From Mucilaginibacter lappiensis (GTDB lineage Bacteria > Bacteroidota > Bacteroidia > Sphingobacteriales > Sphingobacteriaceae), in the NCBI RefSeq assembly GCF_900155965.1, contig NZ_FTMG01000011.1, positions 164,871-228,870 on the forward strand: a DNA stretch of 64,000 nt, given 5' to 3'. The notes under the pieces were generated by a model. That model had not been told where the DNA came from. It worked only from the letters and a program-made list of their open reading frames with translations, and made no database searches. Of this stretch, positions 1 through 8,029 are shown one piece after another. Position numbers and translations under genes: made by a program. The stretch's first letter is position 1, and each line of letters starts with the position of its first letter.

Positions 1-624
1 ACCAATACCATTGCCAACCAGTTTTTGGCCGAACTGCGAGACACCGACATACAGCAGGATAAAGCGCGTTTTAGGCTTAACCAGGAAAAACTGGGACAGA
101 TACTGGCTTATGAGCTCAGTAAAACACTTCAGTATGAGGATAAGGAAGTGCAGACCTCATTAGGCACAGCCAGTGTAAGCGTACCTGTTGATCAACCGGT
201 GTTGGGGACTATTTTGCGTGCCGGCCTGCCTTTTCACCAGGGTTTTATGCAGTATTTTGATCAATCGGCTTCGGCTTTTATTACTGCCTATCGTAAAGTA
301 AAGCGTACCGGCGATTTTGTGATCCAGGTTGATCATATCTCCACCCCAAATCTCGATGGTAAAATATTTATCCTGTGCGATACCATGCTGGCCACCGGGC
401 AAAGCATCGTAGTGGTATGTAAGGAACTCATGGCCCAGTATAAAATAAAAGAGCTGCATATAGCTGCCGTAATAGCCAGTACCGAAGGCGTGGCACATGT
501 AAGGGCCAACCTGCCCAAGGCCAAGTTATGGTTGTGTGCTGTTGATGATGAAATGACCAGCAAAGCTTATATAGTGCCCGGCCTGGGTGATGCCGGTGAC
601 CTGGCTTTCGGAGACAAGTCCTGA
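1..624 (+). CDS. upp: Uracil phosphoribosyltransferase, 5' end outside window
   Basis: Makes UMP from uracil and PRPP in pyrimidine salvage, in the cytoplasm. The frame is open from base 1 and the residues before the first possible start (TTG at 25) read as ordinary family sequence (NTIANQFLAELRD), so the gene is cut by the window edge; about 207 residues are visible. The PRPP-binding loop DTMLATGQS lies near visible residues 127-135 and the C-terminal uracil-binding motif GLGDAGDLAFG is intact just before the stop. The usual length is about 210-220 residues, so only a few are missing. Nothing is odd apart from the edge truncation. Confidence 0.95.
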   Translation, partial: TNTIANQFLAELRDTDIQQDKARFRLNQEKLGQILAYELSKTLQYEDKEVQTSLGTASVSVPVDQPVLGTILRAGLPFHQGFMQYFDQSASAFITAYRKVKRTGDFVIQVDHISTPNLDGKIFILCDTMLATGQSIVVVCKELMAQYKIKELHIAAVIASTEGVAHVRANLPKAKLWLCAVDDEMTSKAYIVPGLGDAGDLAFGDKS

Positions 625-628
625 GTTT

Positions 629-704
629 GGATTTCGGATTTAGAAGGGGAATAGTTTAATTTTGCCTCTAATATTCATAAAGAACGCGTCATTGCAATGA
701 CGTG
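629..704 (+). repeat. Intergenic block, copy A (promoter-like box plus small palindrome)
   Basis: This stretch is repeated at 3117-3203. Shared parts are a TTTCGGATTT word, GAATAGTTTAATTTTGCC, CTAATATT and a closing palindrome CGTCATTG/CAATGACG. TAATTTTG at 657-664 fits the Bacteroidota -7 box TAnnTTTG, so it may drive the metallopeptidase gene with a leader of about 140 nt. No good -33 TTTG is seen. Unlike copy B it lacks a facing inverted arm. Confidence 0.6.
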
Positions 705-814
705 GTGTTAAAACCTTTTGTTTGTGGTTTTTGTTAAAAAAAGTTAATGCTTGCGGTAATATTATTTGTTTTAAGGTTTTATATGTTCCTTTATGTAAAC
801 CAATCATTTACCTC

Positions 815-3097
815 ATGTTCTGCAAACCCTATCGCCTGTTACTTTGCTTTTCTTTACTACTTGTTAACGTGTTTACTTTACAAGCCCAGGATATAAAGAC
901 TTTATTGCTTAAACATATTGATAGCCTCCCTATGCCGCCGCTGCCGGAGGGGACTTCCTTCTTTATTACTATAAATAGGCAGCCGGAGATTATCGCTATG
1001 GCCATGTCCGATTTTCAGGATCAGCCTTTTAAGGCAAACGCCATTGTTTCATCTACCCTTGGTAAGGGCAAGGTATTATTGTTTGGTCCGTCGGCATATT
1101 TAAAAGCCGAAATGCTGACTAATAAGGATGTATCACAATTATTAAAAAATGCTTTAAACTGGGCTAGCCCAGGCAACAGAACGCGCCGGATTGCGGTAAC
1201 CGGGGGCATGGAAAAAGGTTTCACTGATTTTTTGCAGCAACAAAACGCCACTGTTTACATCACTCCAAATTTCAAGCTTAAAAAGAATACCAGCCTGCTG
1301 GTTTTAAATAAAGATATAACCGATGTTAAGGAATTGCAGCTGATAGAGGATTTTATTACTGCCGGCGGTACCCTATTATTTGCATCGCCATATTCGGATC
1401 TGTATAACAGTAAAGACACCATAAAAAATCTGCAATATCTTGATCTGGGTATTAACAAACTATTAGCTAAAGCCGGTTTGGTTAATCCAAATGCGTTGAT
1501 CGTGCAATCGCCAAAATACACAGCATTGGTTATCGATAGCGTGCCCGATTATGTGCAGCTAAAAACTCTATTGCCGTTGATACAAAGTAAAAAAACGTTA
1601 AGTGAAAGTGTTGATTTTTTTACCAAGCTAACCATCGAACAGGTACTTAAATATAATGATCCTGGTGCCCCTGTTATTTACGAAATGAAACAGGCTTTTG
1701 ATATCCCGGCCGTGTTGCCGGTGCCATCGCCATCTGCTCCGGTATTAAACAGTACGCCCGCACTTAAAGTGGCCACTAAAGCAGGGTATTGGTTTTATGC
1801 CAAACAGCAGGATTTTATTCATCATCCCGAAGCAAAAGCTGCTGGTTATCAAATATTTCCTGGTGATGTGCCCGCAAACGCCCTACGTGTAAACCAAACA
1901 GTTGTTATTCCGGTAAAAGTGGGTACGCAGGGACTTAATGATCCTGAGCCTGTTTATTACCGGCCACACAGTACAGGTTTGTATGTACCTGCGGGCGAAA
2001 AGGTTACTATTACCATCAGCACCGATGATATAAAGCAGCATTTAAAAGCGCAGATAGGTGTGCATGATGACGACCTGACCCATATGGATCAATTTAAACG
2101 TACCCCCGTTGATTTAACGGCGAAATTTAGCCTCGATCAAAAACAAATTGATATATATTCTCCTTATGGTGGTTTGCTGCTAATTAATATTGCAGATACC
2201 AGCAAATTAAAAACCATTAAGATAAATGTTAGCGGTGCCGTAAAAGCGCCATACTTTAAACTGGGCAAAACCAGCGAGCAGGAGTGGAATACCACCATCC
2301 GCAACAACCCAGCGCCCTGGGCCGAACTGGCTACAGATAATATTGTGCTCACCGTACCATCGTACCGTATCCGTAACCTAAATAACCCGGTTAAGTTAAT
2401 GCAATTTTGGGATGAGGTGATGAATGCAGATGCCGATCTGGCGGCGATTTCGCCAAAGCGTGCGCACCAGGAACGCATTATTGTAGATATTGATGCGGCC
2501 TATGGGTATATGTTTACCACCTACGAAAAAATAGTGGTGCCCGACGATCAAAGCTGCGAATGGATGCTCAATGAGGCATTTATCCGCTCGCATGGCTCAT
2601 GGGGTGCTTTTCATGAACTTGGCCACCGGCACCAGTTTTGGAAATTGGATTTTCCGGGGACAATAGAAGTTACCGAGAACTTATTTTCTATGTATACCTA
2701 TGATAAAGTATTGCATAAAGGCATTTATAATCATGAAAATATTTCCAGCCAGCCCGAGGTAATAAAAAATATAAAAGTGTACCTGGCTAATAACCCCAGT
2801 TATGAAAAATGGTGTAATGATCCTTTCCTGGCTTTAAGCATGTATATTGAGCTTATTAACCAATTTGGCTGGGACGCCATTAAATCCGCCAATACAGTCT
2901 ACCGGAATCTGCCCAGTGACCAATACCCCAAAAACGATCAGGATAAACGCGATCTGTGGTTTACCACCATCAGCAAGGCAACAAATAGCAATCTGGGCCG
3001 TTTTTTTGATGTATGGAAAATTCCGGTTTCCGAAACCGCGAAAAAACAAGTTTCAATTTACAAGCCATGGTTCCCGAAGGAGTTGGAAGGTAACTAA
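815..3097 (+). CDS. M60 (enhancin-like) family metallopeptidase, secreted
   Basis: About 760 residues. The ATG at 815 is chosen because it opens directly onto a signal peptide (MFCKPYRLLLCFSLLLVNVF, cleaved near LQAQ); upstream in-frame starts would add an implausible tail. The first third looks like a glutamine-amidotransferase-fold or carbohydrate-binding region of unknown role. The C-terminal half carries the zinc motif HELGH (residues 600-604), followed by RHQ and, 14 residues after the motif, EVTEN, as in M60/PF13402 peptidases, where HExGH and the later Glu bind zinc. Family members cleave mucin-type glycoproteins or other host or environmental glycoproteins. It stands alone, flanked by repeat elements and not by a SusCD locus, so its substrate is unknown. 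Confidence 0.8.
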   Translation: MFCKPYRLLLCFSLLLVNVFTLQAQDIKTLLLKHIDSLPMPPLPEGTSFFITINRQPEIIAMAMSDFQDQPFKANAIVSSTLGKGKVLLFGPSAYLKAEMLTNKDVSQLLKNALNWASPGNRTRRIAVTGGMEKGFTDFLQQQNATVYITPNFKLKKNTSLLVLNKDITDVKELQLIEDFITAGGTLLFASPYSDLYNSKDTIKNLQYLDLGINKLLAKAGLVNPNALIVQSPKYTALVIDSVPDYVQLKTLLPLIQSKKTLSESVDFFTKLTIEQVLKYNDPGAPVIYEMKQAFDIPAVLPVPSPSAPVLNSTPALKVATKAGYWFYAKQQDFIHHPEAKAAGYQIFPGDVPANALRVNQTVVIPVKVGTQGLNDPEPVYYRPHSTGLYVPAGEKVTITISTDDIKQHLKAQIGVHDDDLTHMDQFKRTPVDLTAKFSLDQKQIDIYSPYGGLLLINIADTSKLKTIKINVSGAVKAPYFKLGKTSEQEWNTTIRNNPAPWAELATDNIVLTVPSYRIRNLNNPVKLMQFWDEVMNADADLAAISPKRAHQERIIVDIDAAYGYMFTTYEKIVVPDDQSCEWMLNEAFIRSHGSWGAFHELGHRHQFWKLDFPGTIEVTENLFSMYTYDKVLHKGIYNHENISSQPEVIKNIKVYLANNPSYEKWCNDPFLALSMYIELINQFGWDAIKSANTVYRNLPSDQYPKNDQDKRDLWFTTISKATNSNLGRFFDVWKIPVSETAKKQVSIYKPWFPKELEGN

Positions 3098-3261
3098 TTT
3101 CGGATTTGAGATGTTCGGTTTCGGATTTGGGAAGCGAATAGTTTAATTTTGCCCCTAATATTAATGAAGCACGCGTCATTGCTTCGTAACTCGCAATGAC
3201 GTGATGGTAAAATATTCTGTCAATCCATGAAATCCGAAATCGAACATCCGAAATCCGAAAT
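3097..3261. repeat. Long inverted repeat with AAATCCGAAAT words; right arm enters a gene
   Basis: The left arm 3097-3128 and right arm 3230-3261 are 32 nt each and nearly complementary (about 28 of 32). Each is built from repeated TTTCGGATTT-type words. The 101-nt spacer holds copy B of the block seen at 629-704, including a TAATTTTG box (3144-3151) and a hairpin GTCATTGC/GCAATGAC (3176-3201). The right arm lies inside the next coding sequence. Confidence 0.85.
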
Positions 3262-3952
3262 AAAATACAAGCACATCTTCTTTGATCTCGACCATACCAT
3301 CTGGGATTTTGATAAAAACGCGGAGGAAACCCTGCACGAGCTTTTTATACTGCACCGTTTACAGGAGATTGGCTTACCATCGGCCGATCTGTTCATCGAA
3401 ACTTATACCCGTAATAACCACGAGCTTTGGGCTCAATATCATACAGGGGTTATCACGAAGGAGGAGTTGCGTAATGCCCGTTTTAAAAAAACGTTTACCC
3501 AGCTTGGCTTGCATCCCGACCTGATTCCGGCCGATTTTGAAGACGCGTATGTACGGCTTTGCCCCACCAAAACCAACCTGTTTCCGCACGCGCACGAAAC
3601 GCTGCAGTACCTGCAAGGTAAATACACCCTGCACCTCATTTCCAATGGATTTAAAGAATCGCAGCAGTTAAAGATCTCGGGTACCAACCTTGGGCGGTAT
3701 TTTCAGCATATTATCGTATCTGAAGATGTGGGCGTCAATAAGCCCGATAAGGCCATATTTGAATATGCTGTTAACCTGGCGGGTACTACCAAAGCCGAAA
3801 GCGTGATGATAGGTGATAGTTTAGAAGCGGATATTTACGGAGCGCTTCATTATGGGATGGATGCAATCTTCTTTAATCCGTTCAACGCACTCAAACCCAA
3901 TGATGTGCCTGTACAAATTACTCATTTAAAAGAGCTAACTTTATTATTATGA
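3227..3952 (+). CDS. YjjG-family HAD phosphatase (noncanonical pyrimidine nucleotidase type)
   Basis: 241 residues. All four HAD motifs are present: DLDHT with nucleophile D20 and acid D22, LISNG, the Lys of KPDKAIF, and IGDSLEADIYG. The length and the motif I context (FFDLDHTIWDFD) fit the YjjG family, which dephosphorylates damaged or noncanonical pyrimidine nucleotides. The start is odd: the ATG at 3227 sits 3 nt before an inverted-repeat arm, and that arm encodes residues 2-12 (KSEIEHPKSEI). The next Met is far inside the protein, so no better ATG exists. The stop overlaps the next start by 4 nt, implying co-translation. Confidence 0.85.
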   Translation: MKSEIEHPKSEIKYKHIFFDLDHTIWDFDKNAEETLHELFILHRLQEIGLPSADLFIETYTRNNHELWAQYHTGVITKEELRNARFKKTFTQLGLHPDLIPADFEDAYVRLCPTKTNLFPHAHETLQYLQGKYTLHLISNGFKESQQLKISGTNLGRYFQHIIVSEDVGVNKPDKAIFEYAVNLAGTTKAESVMIGDSLEADIYGALHYGMDAIFFNPFNALKPNDVPVQITHLKELTLLL

Positions 3953-4467
3953 GCATTGGAAAAGAGCTTAGTGCCATTGAAACCGCACTGGATAGTTACC
4001 GCGAACTGCTGGATACCATCCCCGATGATCTGTTTGCCGAAACACCAGCAGGTGGCGGGTGGTCGTCGGCCGAGGTTTACAGCCATGTAATGCAGGCAAC
4101 CCTTCGCTCGTCCATAGCTATTGAACGTTGTGCCCATAGTAACTGCCCCCCTACCAAAAAGGGCCCGAGTTTACAAGGGTACTTTACGTTGCTTTTTAGT
4201 CGTTTCCCGCCTGTAAAGATCAAAATGCTGGATATTATGAATGTAGAGAAGATCAGTAAGGAGGATGCCCGCAACCTGATTATCAAATGCCGCAAACGGA
4301 TAGAAGATATTGCACCGCTTATTGTAAAGGCCTCGCCAAGTGTGCGTTACGGGCACCCGCGTTTAGGTATGCTTAATGCCAAACAATGGTTTAAGTTTAC
4401 CCGTATACATTTACTGCACCATTTAAAACAATTAGAACAGATCAAAAATAAATTTCACGCCGCGTGA
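3949..4467 (+). CDS. DinB-superfamily protein
   Basis: 172 residues, helical, cytoplasmic. The layout fits DinB/YfiT four-helix proteins: an early His in GGGWSSAEVYSHVMQ and a late His pair in FTRIHLLHHLKQLEQ, which in the family bind a divalent metal. Some relatives act as thiol-dependent S-transferases, others have no known role. The start overlaps the HAD stop (ATGA), so the two are probably made together. The exact substrate cannot be read from the sequence. Confidence 0.75.
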   Translation: MSIGKELSAIETALDSYRELLDTIPDDLFAETPAGGGWSSAEVYSHVMQATLRSSIAIERCAHSNCPPTKKGPSLQGYFTLLFSRFPPVKIKMLDIMNVEKISKEDARNLIIKCRKRIEDIAPLIVKASPSVRYGHPRLGMLNAKQWFKFTRIHLLHHLKQLEQIKNKFHAA

Positions 4468-4540
4468 AACCTTTTATATTTAACAGAGTCTTAACAGTAA
4501 GATAATTTAGTTTACCGACATTTGTTAAAATCATTTTACG

Positions 4541-4651
4541 ATGAATTTTGAGTATGCGTATTTGGTTGTTATAAGTTTGCTGCTCCTGGTTGGGGCCTTT
4601 TATATCAGCCCTTATGAATTGAATGTTAATGAAGACGAAGACGACGAGTAA
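4541..4651 (+). CDS. Small single-pass membrane protein, acidic tail (36 aa)
   Basis: An ATG-started frame of 36 residues: MNFEYAY, then a hydrophobic stretch LVVISLLLLVGAF, then YISPYELNVNEDEDDE. It reads as one membrane helix with a short acidic tail. It lies alone in the 259-nt gap between the DinB and phosphoesterase genes. I do not recognise a family. Support is the clean membrane-helix composition and polar ending; chance is possible at this length. Confidence 0.45.
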   Translation: MNFEYAYLVVISLLLLVGAFYISPYELNVNEDEDDE

Positions 4652-4726
4652 TCGTTTGTTAAGCATTTCAACTAGATATATTAACCGGCAGCGCCTGCCG
4701 GATGAGAAATTAACCCCTCTATTTTA

Positions 4727-5581
4727 ATGTCAAAACGCGAAGTTGATATCGTAGTAATATCTGACGTGCATCTGGGTACTTACGGTTGTCATGCCAAAGA
4801 ATTACTAAAGTATTTAAAAAGTATTAAACCTAAAATGCTTATCCTGAACGGTGATATTATTGATATCTGGCAGTTTAGCAAATCGTACTGGCCCGAGGCC
4901 CACATGAAAGTGGTTCGCCGCATACTCAAATTTGTTACTGATGGCATCCCCGTACATTACCTCACCGGTAACCACGACGAAATGCTCCGTAAATTCACCG
5001 ATTTTAACCTGGGATCGTTCCAGTTGCTGAATAAAATTGTACTTAATATCGATGGTAAAAAAGCCTGGATATTTCATGGCGATATATTCGACGTAACCAT
5101 GCAGCACTCTAAATGGCTGGCCAAATTGGGCGCAGTGGGGTACGACAGTCTTATTTTGATCAATAGTTTTGTGAACTGGTTTTTAACGGCCTTGGGTCGT
5201 CAAAAAATGAGCTTTTCACAAAAGGTAAAAGCTAGTTTTAAAGAGGCTGTAAAATTTATTAACCAGTTTGAACAAACGGCGGCCGACCTGGCTGTCGACA
5301 AAAACTACCAATACGTTATTTGCGGGCATATTCATCATGCCGAGATCAGGACTATTGAGAATACCGAAAAAACCGGCTCGGTATTATACTTAAACTCGGG
5401 CGACTGGGTGGAGAGCCTTACCTCACTGGAGTATTATAAAGGTGAATGGAATATATTTAAATATAATCCAGACGACTTTAAAACCGATACCGACGACGAT
5501 GATAAAACCGATGCCGAAGACCTGGATGCCAAGCTGGATGTAAAAAGCTTACTCGAACGCTTTAAACAGGAACCGCACTGA
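4727..5581 (+). CDS. LpxH-like calcineurin-type metallophosphoesterase
   Basis: 284 residues. The full metallophosphoesterase signature is present: DVH (D13, H15), NGDIID (D43, D46), GNHDE (N82, H83), a later FHGD and GHIHHAE. The fold and size are closest to UDP-2,3-diacylglucosamine diphosphatase (LpxH/LpxI-replacing enzymes) of lipid A synthesis, but Bacteroidota often carry extra paralogues, so the substrate is uncertain. The last about 45 residues form an unusual acidic tail (DTDDDDKTDAEDLD), outside the catalytic fold. A glycosyltransferase follows on the same strand, which would fit an envelope-lipid role. Confidence 0.75.
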   Translation: MSKREVDIVVISDVHLGTYGCHAKELLKYLKSIKPKMLILNGDIIDIWQFSKSYWPEAHMKVVRRILKFVTDGIPVHYLTGNHDEMLRKFTDFNLGSFQLLNKIVLNIDGKKAWIFHGDIFDVTMQHSKWLAKLGAVGYDSLILINSFVNWFLTALGRQKMSFSQKVKASFKEAVKFINQFEQTAADLAVDKNYQYVICGHIHHAEIRTIENTEKTGSVLYLNSGDWVESLTSLEYYKGEWNIFKYNPDDFKTDTDDDDKTDAEDLDAKLDVKSLLERFKQEPH

Positions 5582-5601
5582 GGATAGACTTTGGGATTAT
5601 A

Positions 5602-5729
5602 GGATTTTGGGGACTATGAGACTGGGAGAACGAGGATTTTTAGAGAAGTGAACAAAGAGGGCAGTGTAAGTGTTATTATTCCCTATTCCAAAAGTCCCAT
5701 AGTCTAAAAATCTCATAGTCCTAAAATCC
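5602..5729. repeat. Inverted repeat with GGACTATGAGA words
   Basis: The left arm 5602-5627 (GGATTTTGGGGACTATGAGA...) faces the right arm 5695-5729, whose complement reads GGATTTTAGGACTATGAGA and then an extra ACTATGGGA. The spacer is about 67 nt. It lies between the phosphoesterase stop and the glycosyltransferase. The same words recur at 6823-6957. After it, a TAACTTAC box and CCCGTTATAAA at about 5739-5760 resemble the region before glyA (22026-22043). Confidence 0.75.
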
Positions 5730-5835
5730 ATTTTCTTTACTAACTTACCCCCCGTTATAAAAATATAATGTTTGAAACTGTAACAGAAATGGAGCATTTA
5801 CCATCTCAGTTAAAGTAAAAACACGCTTACTACAA

Positions 5836-6822
5836 ATGAAAATACTTTTTGGCATACAGGGAACCGGTAACGGGCATATAAGCAGGGCCCGTGAAATTGT
5901 GCCTTTACTACAGCAATATGGCGAGGTTGACCTGTTAATAAGCGGCACCGAAGCCGAGGTTTCCTTATCGCAGCCCCTCAAATATCGTTTTCACGGCTTT
6001 AGTTTTGTGTTTGGCAAAAAAGGTGGTGTTGATAACTGGGCAACGTTTAAAATTATGAACCTGCCCCAGCTTTGGCGCGATATGCACAGCCTGCCGTTGA
6101 GCCAGTACGACCTGATCATTAATGATTTTGAGCCGGTAAGTGCCTGGGCATGCCGCCTGCAAAAGGTGCCGTCGGTATCATTAAGTCATCAATGCTCCTT
6201 TGTTTCGCCCAATACACCTCGGCCCAAAAAGTGGAACTATGCCGAATGGCTGTTCAAATATTATTCGCCAACCACGCATCATGTAGGTTTCCACTTTGAG
6301 CGATACGACGATTTTATACATACCCCGGTGATCAGGAGCGAGATCCGTGAAATGGAAACCGCCAACCTTGGGCACTATACTGTTTATCTGCCAGCCTATG
6401 ACGACAAAACACTGCTGAAGCACTTGAGCCAAACCGAGGCTCAATGGCAGATATTTTCAAAACGGCAGAAAACACCCTATCGCTCGGGTAATGTGGAGAT
6501 CTTCCCGGTAAATAACGAGGCATTTAATACCAGCCTGGCCAATTGCGAAGGTCTGCTTACCGGCGGAGGTTTTGAAGGCCCGGCCGAAGCATTGTTCCTA
6601 AAAAAGAAGGTGCTCATGATACCCATGAAAGGGCAATACGAGCAGCAATGCAACGCCCTGGCGGCATCAAAATTGGGTGTGCCGGTGGTAAACGAGATCA
6701 ATGATAAGTTTGCGGGTCATCTGAATAACTGGATACAGGACGATAAAAAAGTGATCGTCAATTTCCCCAACGAAACCGCCCAAATTGTCGACGATTTGGT
6801 AAAGCGGTACGCGAGGAAGTAG
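5836..6822 (+). CDS. GT-B fold glycosyltransferase (MurG/GT28-like)
   Basis: 328 residues, cytoplasmic or membrane-associated. The N-terminus MKILFGIQGTGNGHISRA has the glycine-rich, His-containing opening typical of GT-B enzymes such as MurG and MGDG-synthase relatives. The C-terminal half has the sugar-nucleotide site: LLTGGGFEGPAEALFLKKKVL and then PMKGQYEQQCNALAASKLG, matching the GGxxxxxEAL and QxxNA pattern. It probably transfers a UDP- or GDP-sugar to a lipid or envelope acceptor. It is flanked on both sides by inverted repeats with shared words. Donor and acceptor are unknown. Confidence 0.8.
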   Translation: MKILFGIQGTGNGHISRAREIVPLLQQYGEVDLLISGTEAEVSLSQPLKYRFHGFSFVFGKKGGVDNWATFKIMNLPQLWRDMHSLPLSQYDLIINDFEPVSAWACRLQKVPSVSLSHQCSFVSPNTPRPKKWNYAEWLFKYYSPTTHHVGFHFERYDDFIHTPVIRSEIREMETANLGHYTVYLPAYDDKTLLKHLSQTEAQWQIFSKRQKTPYRSGNVEIFPVNNEAFNTSLANCEGLLTGGGFEGPAEALFLKKKVLMIPMKGQYEQQCNALAASKLGVPVVNEINDKFAGHLNNWIQDDKKVIVNFPNETAQIVDDLVKRYARK

Positions 6823-6957
6823 GGTTTTTGGACTATGAGACTGGGAGAAAGGCGTAAGGATTTTTGAAATACGGAATAAAGATATTTGAAGGGATAAGAA
6901 ATCCTTACCCCTTGGTCCCCAAAATCCCATAGTCCCTAAGTAGCATAGTCCAAAACA
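6823..6957. repeat. Inverted repeat with GGACTATGAGA words, second copy
   Basis: It begins right after the glycosyltransferase stop. The left part (GTTTTTGGACTATGAGAC, then GTAAGGATTT by 6862) faces the right part 6899-6957, whose complement has GTTTTGGACTATG, GGGACTATGGGATTTTGG and GTAAGGATTT. The words GGACTATGAG and GGATTTT match the repeat at 5602-5729, so the two gaps around the glycosyltransferase carry related elements. Confidence 0.75.
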
Positions 6958-6997
6958 TCAGTTTTTCTGCTAATTTTACGCCGCAAACAGCGCTCAT

Positions 6998-7984
6998 ATG
7001 ATCAATCTTTTCAGAACTTTTAATCCATTCAACGCTTTATGGCTGGTTATCATATTGTTTTTGTCGCGGGTGGGTTATTTGTTTCATGTTCCGGATAAGC
7101 TGGAATTTATTTTTGTGGAGCCCTTTGCCCGCTTGCTGGTACCGGTAGCTTATGAATACGCGCTTTCGCCGGTTTTAAATATCTTTTTGGCGGCGGTACT
7201 GGTTTTTATACAGGCGCTGTTATTAAATTACCTCATCAATTTTCATAATTTGCTGGGCAAGCCTACGTTTTTGCCTGCATTAATGTATGTTACCTTATCG
7301 GGTTTATTTGCCCCGTTCCTAATATTGAGCGCCCCGCTCATCTGCAATTTTCTGCTGATATGGATGCTGTTTAAACTATTTAGCCTGTACAAAGGAGAGG
7401 ATGCCAAGTCGACCGTGTATGATCTGGGGATGATCGTAGCCCTGGGGTCGCTCATCTATTTCCCGTTTATTTATTTGTTTTTATCTATCTGGATAGCCCT
7501 GGTGCTTTTTAAACCATTTAACTGGCGCGAGTGGGTGGCAGGAATATTAGGCTATGCCACTGTATTTTTCTTCCTGGCGGTTTTCTATTATCTGAATGAT
7601 CGTATTAAAAACTTTGGCAATATCTGGCTTCCGTTGGGAACCAAATTTCCTGATCATATCAGTATCAACTCCTATAATTACCTGCTGCTTATCCCGGTGA
7701 TCATGATCCTGGTGCTTTGTTTTTTTAAATTGCAGCAAAACTTCTTTAAAAGTTACGTGCAAACCCGTAAGTCGTTCCAGTTATTATTCCTCATTTTTCT
7801 GATCACTGCTTTTTCATTTTATGTAAACGCGGCTTTCCATTTGAATCACTTTTTATTGTGTTTAGCCCCGGTTGCCGTGTTTTTTGCTTACTATTTTTTG
7901 TATTCAACCCGGAAATGGTTTTATGAAAGCCTGTTCTTATTGCTGCTAATCAGCATTATCTGCTTTCAGTTTAACAAATTTTAA
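6998..7984 (+). CDS. Multi-pass membrane protein, DUF6427-like
   Basis: 328 residues, mostly hydrophobic, with about eight to ten membrane helices and short loops (for example VILFLSRVGYLF, ILNIFLAAVLVFIQALL, LGMIVALGSLIYFPFIYLF). No enzyme motif is visible. Length, helix pattern and the FNPFNALWLVIILFLSRVGY opening recall the Bacteroidota family DUF6427, often found near purine or upp genes. That family name is from memory and needs a profile search. It is probably an inner-membrane protein of unknown function. Confidence 0.65.
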   Translation: MINLFRTFNPFNALWLVIILFLSRVGYLFHVPDKLEFIFVEPFARLLVPVAYEYALSPVLNIFLAAVLVFIQALLLNYLINFHNLLGKPTFLPALMYVTLSGLFAPFLILSAPLICNFLLIWMLFKLFSLYKGEDAKSTVYDLGMIVALGSLIYFPFIYLFLSIWIALVLFKPFNWREWVAGILGYATVFFFLAVFYYLNDRIKNFGNIWLPLGTKFPDHISINSYNYLLLIPVIMILVLCFFKLQQNFFKSYVQTRKSFQLLFLIFLITAFSFYVNAAFHLNHFLLCLAPVAVFFAYYFLYSTRKWFYESLFLLLLISIICFQFNKF

Positions 7985-8017
7985 CTTTTACATTCGTTCA
8001 AATTTCAGCGGTTATAT

Positions 8018-8025
8018 TAGTTTTG
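8018..8025 (+). promoter_or_regulatory. Promoter -7 box for purQ
   Basis: TAGTTTTG matches the Bacteroidota -7 consensus TAnnTTTG. It ends only 4 nt before the purQ ATG (8030), so transcription would start at or next to the start codon, suggesting a leaderless mRNA. No clear -33 TTTG is seen. Confidence 0.55.
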
Positions 8026-8029
8026 TAGC

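Noticed and set aside
2847..3146. 99-codon frame overlapping the end of the M60 gene
   Set aside because: It is out of frame with the conserved peptidase and ends in repeat sequence, with no support of its own.
5768..5818. 16-codon frame (MFETVTEMEHLPSQLK) before the glycosyltransferase
   Set aside because: Too short, no control codons or attenuator hairpin next to it; only a weak chance of a leader peptide.
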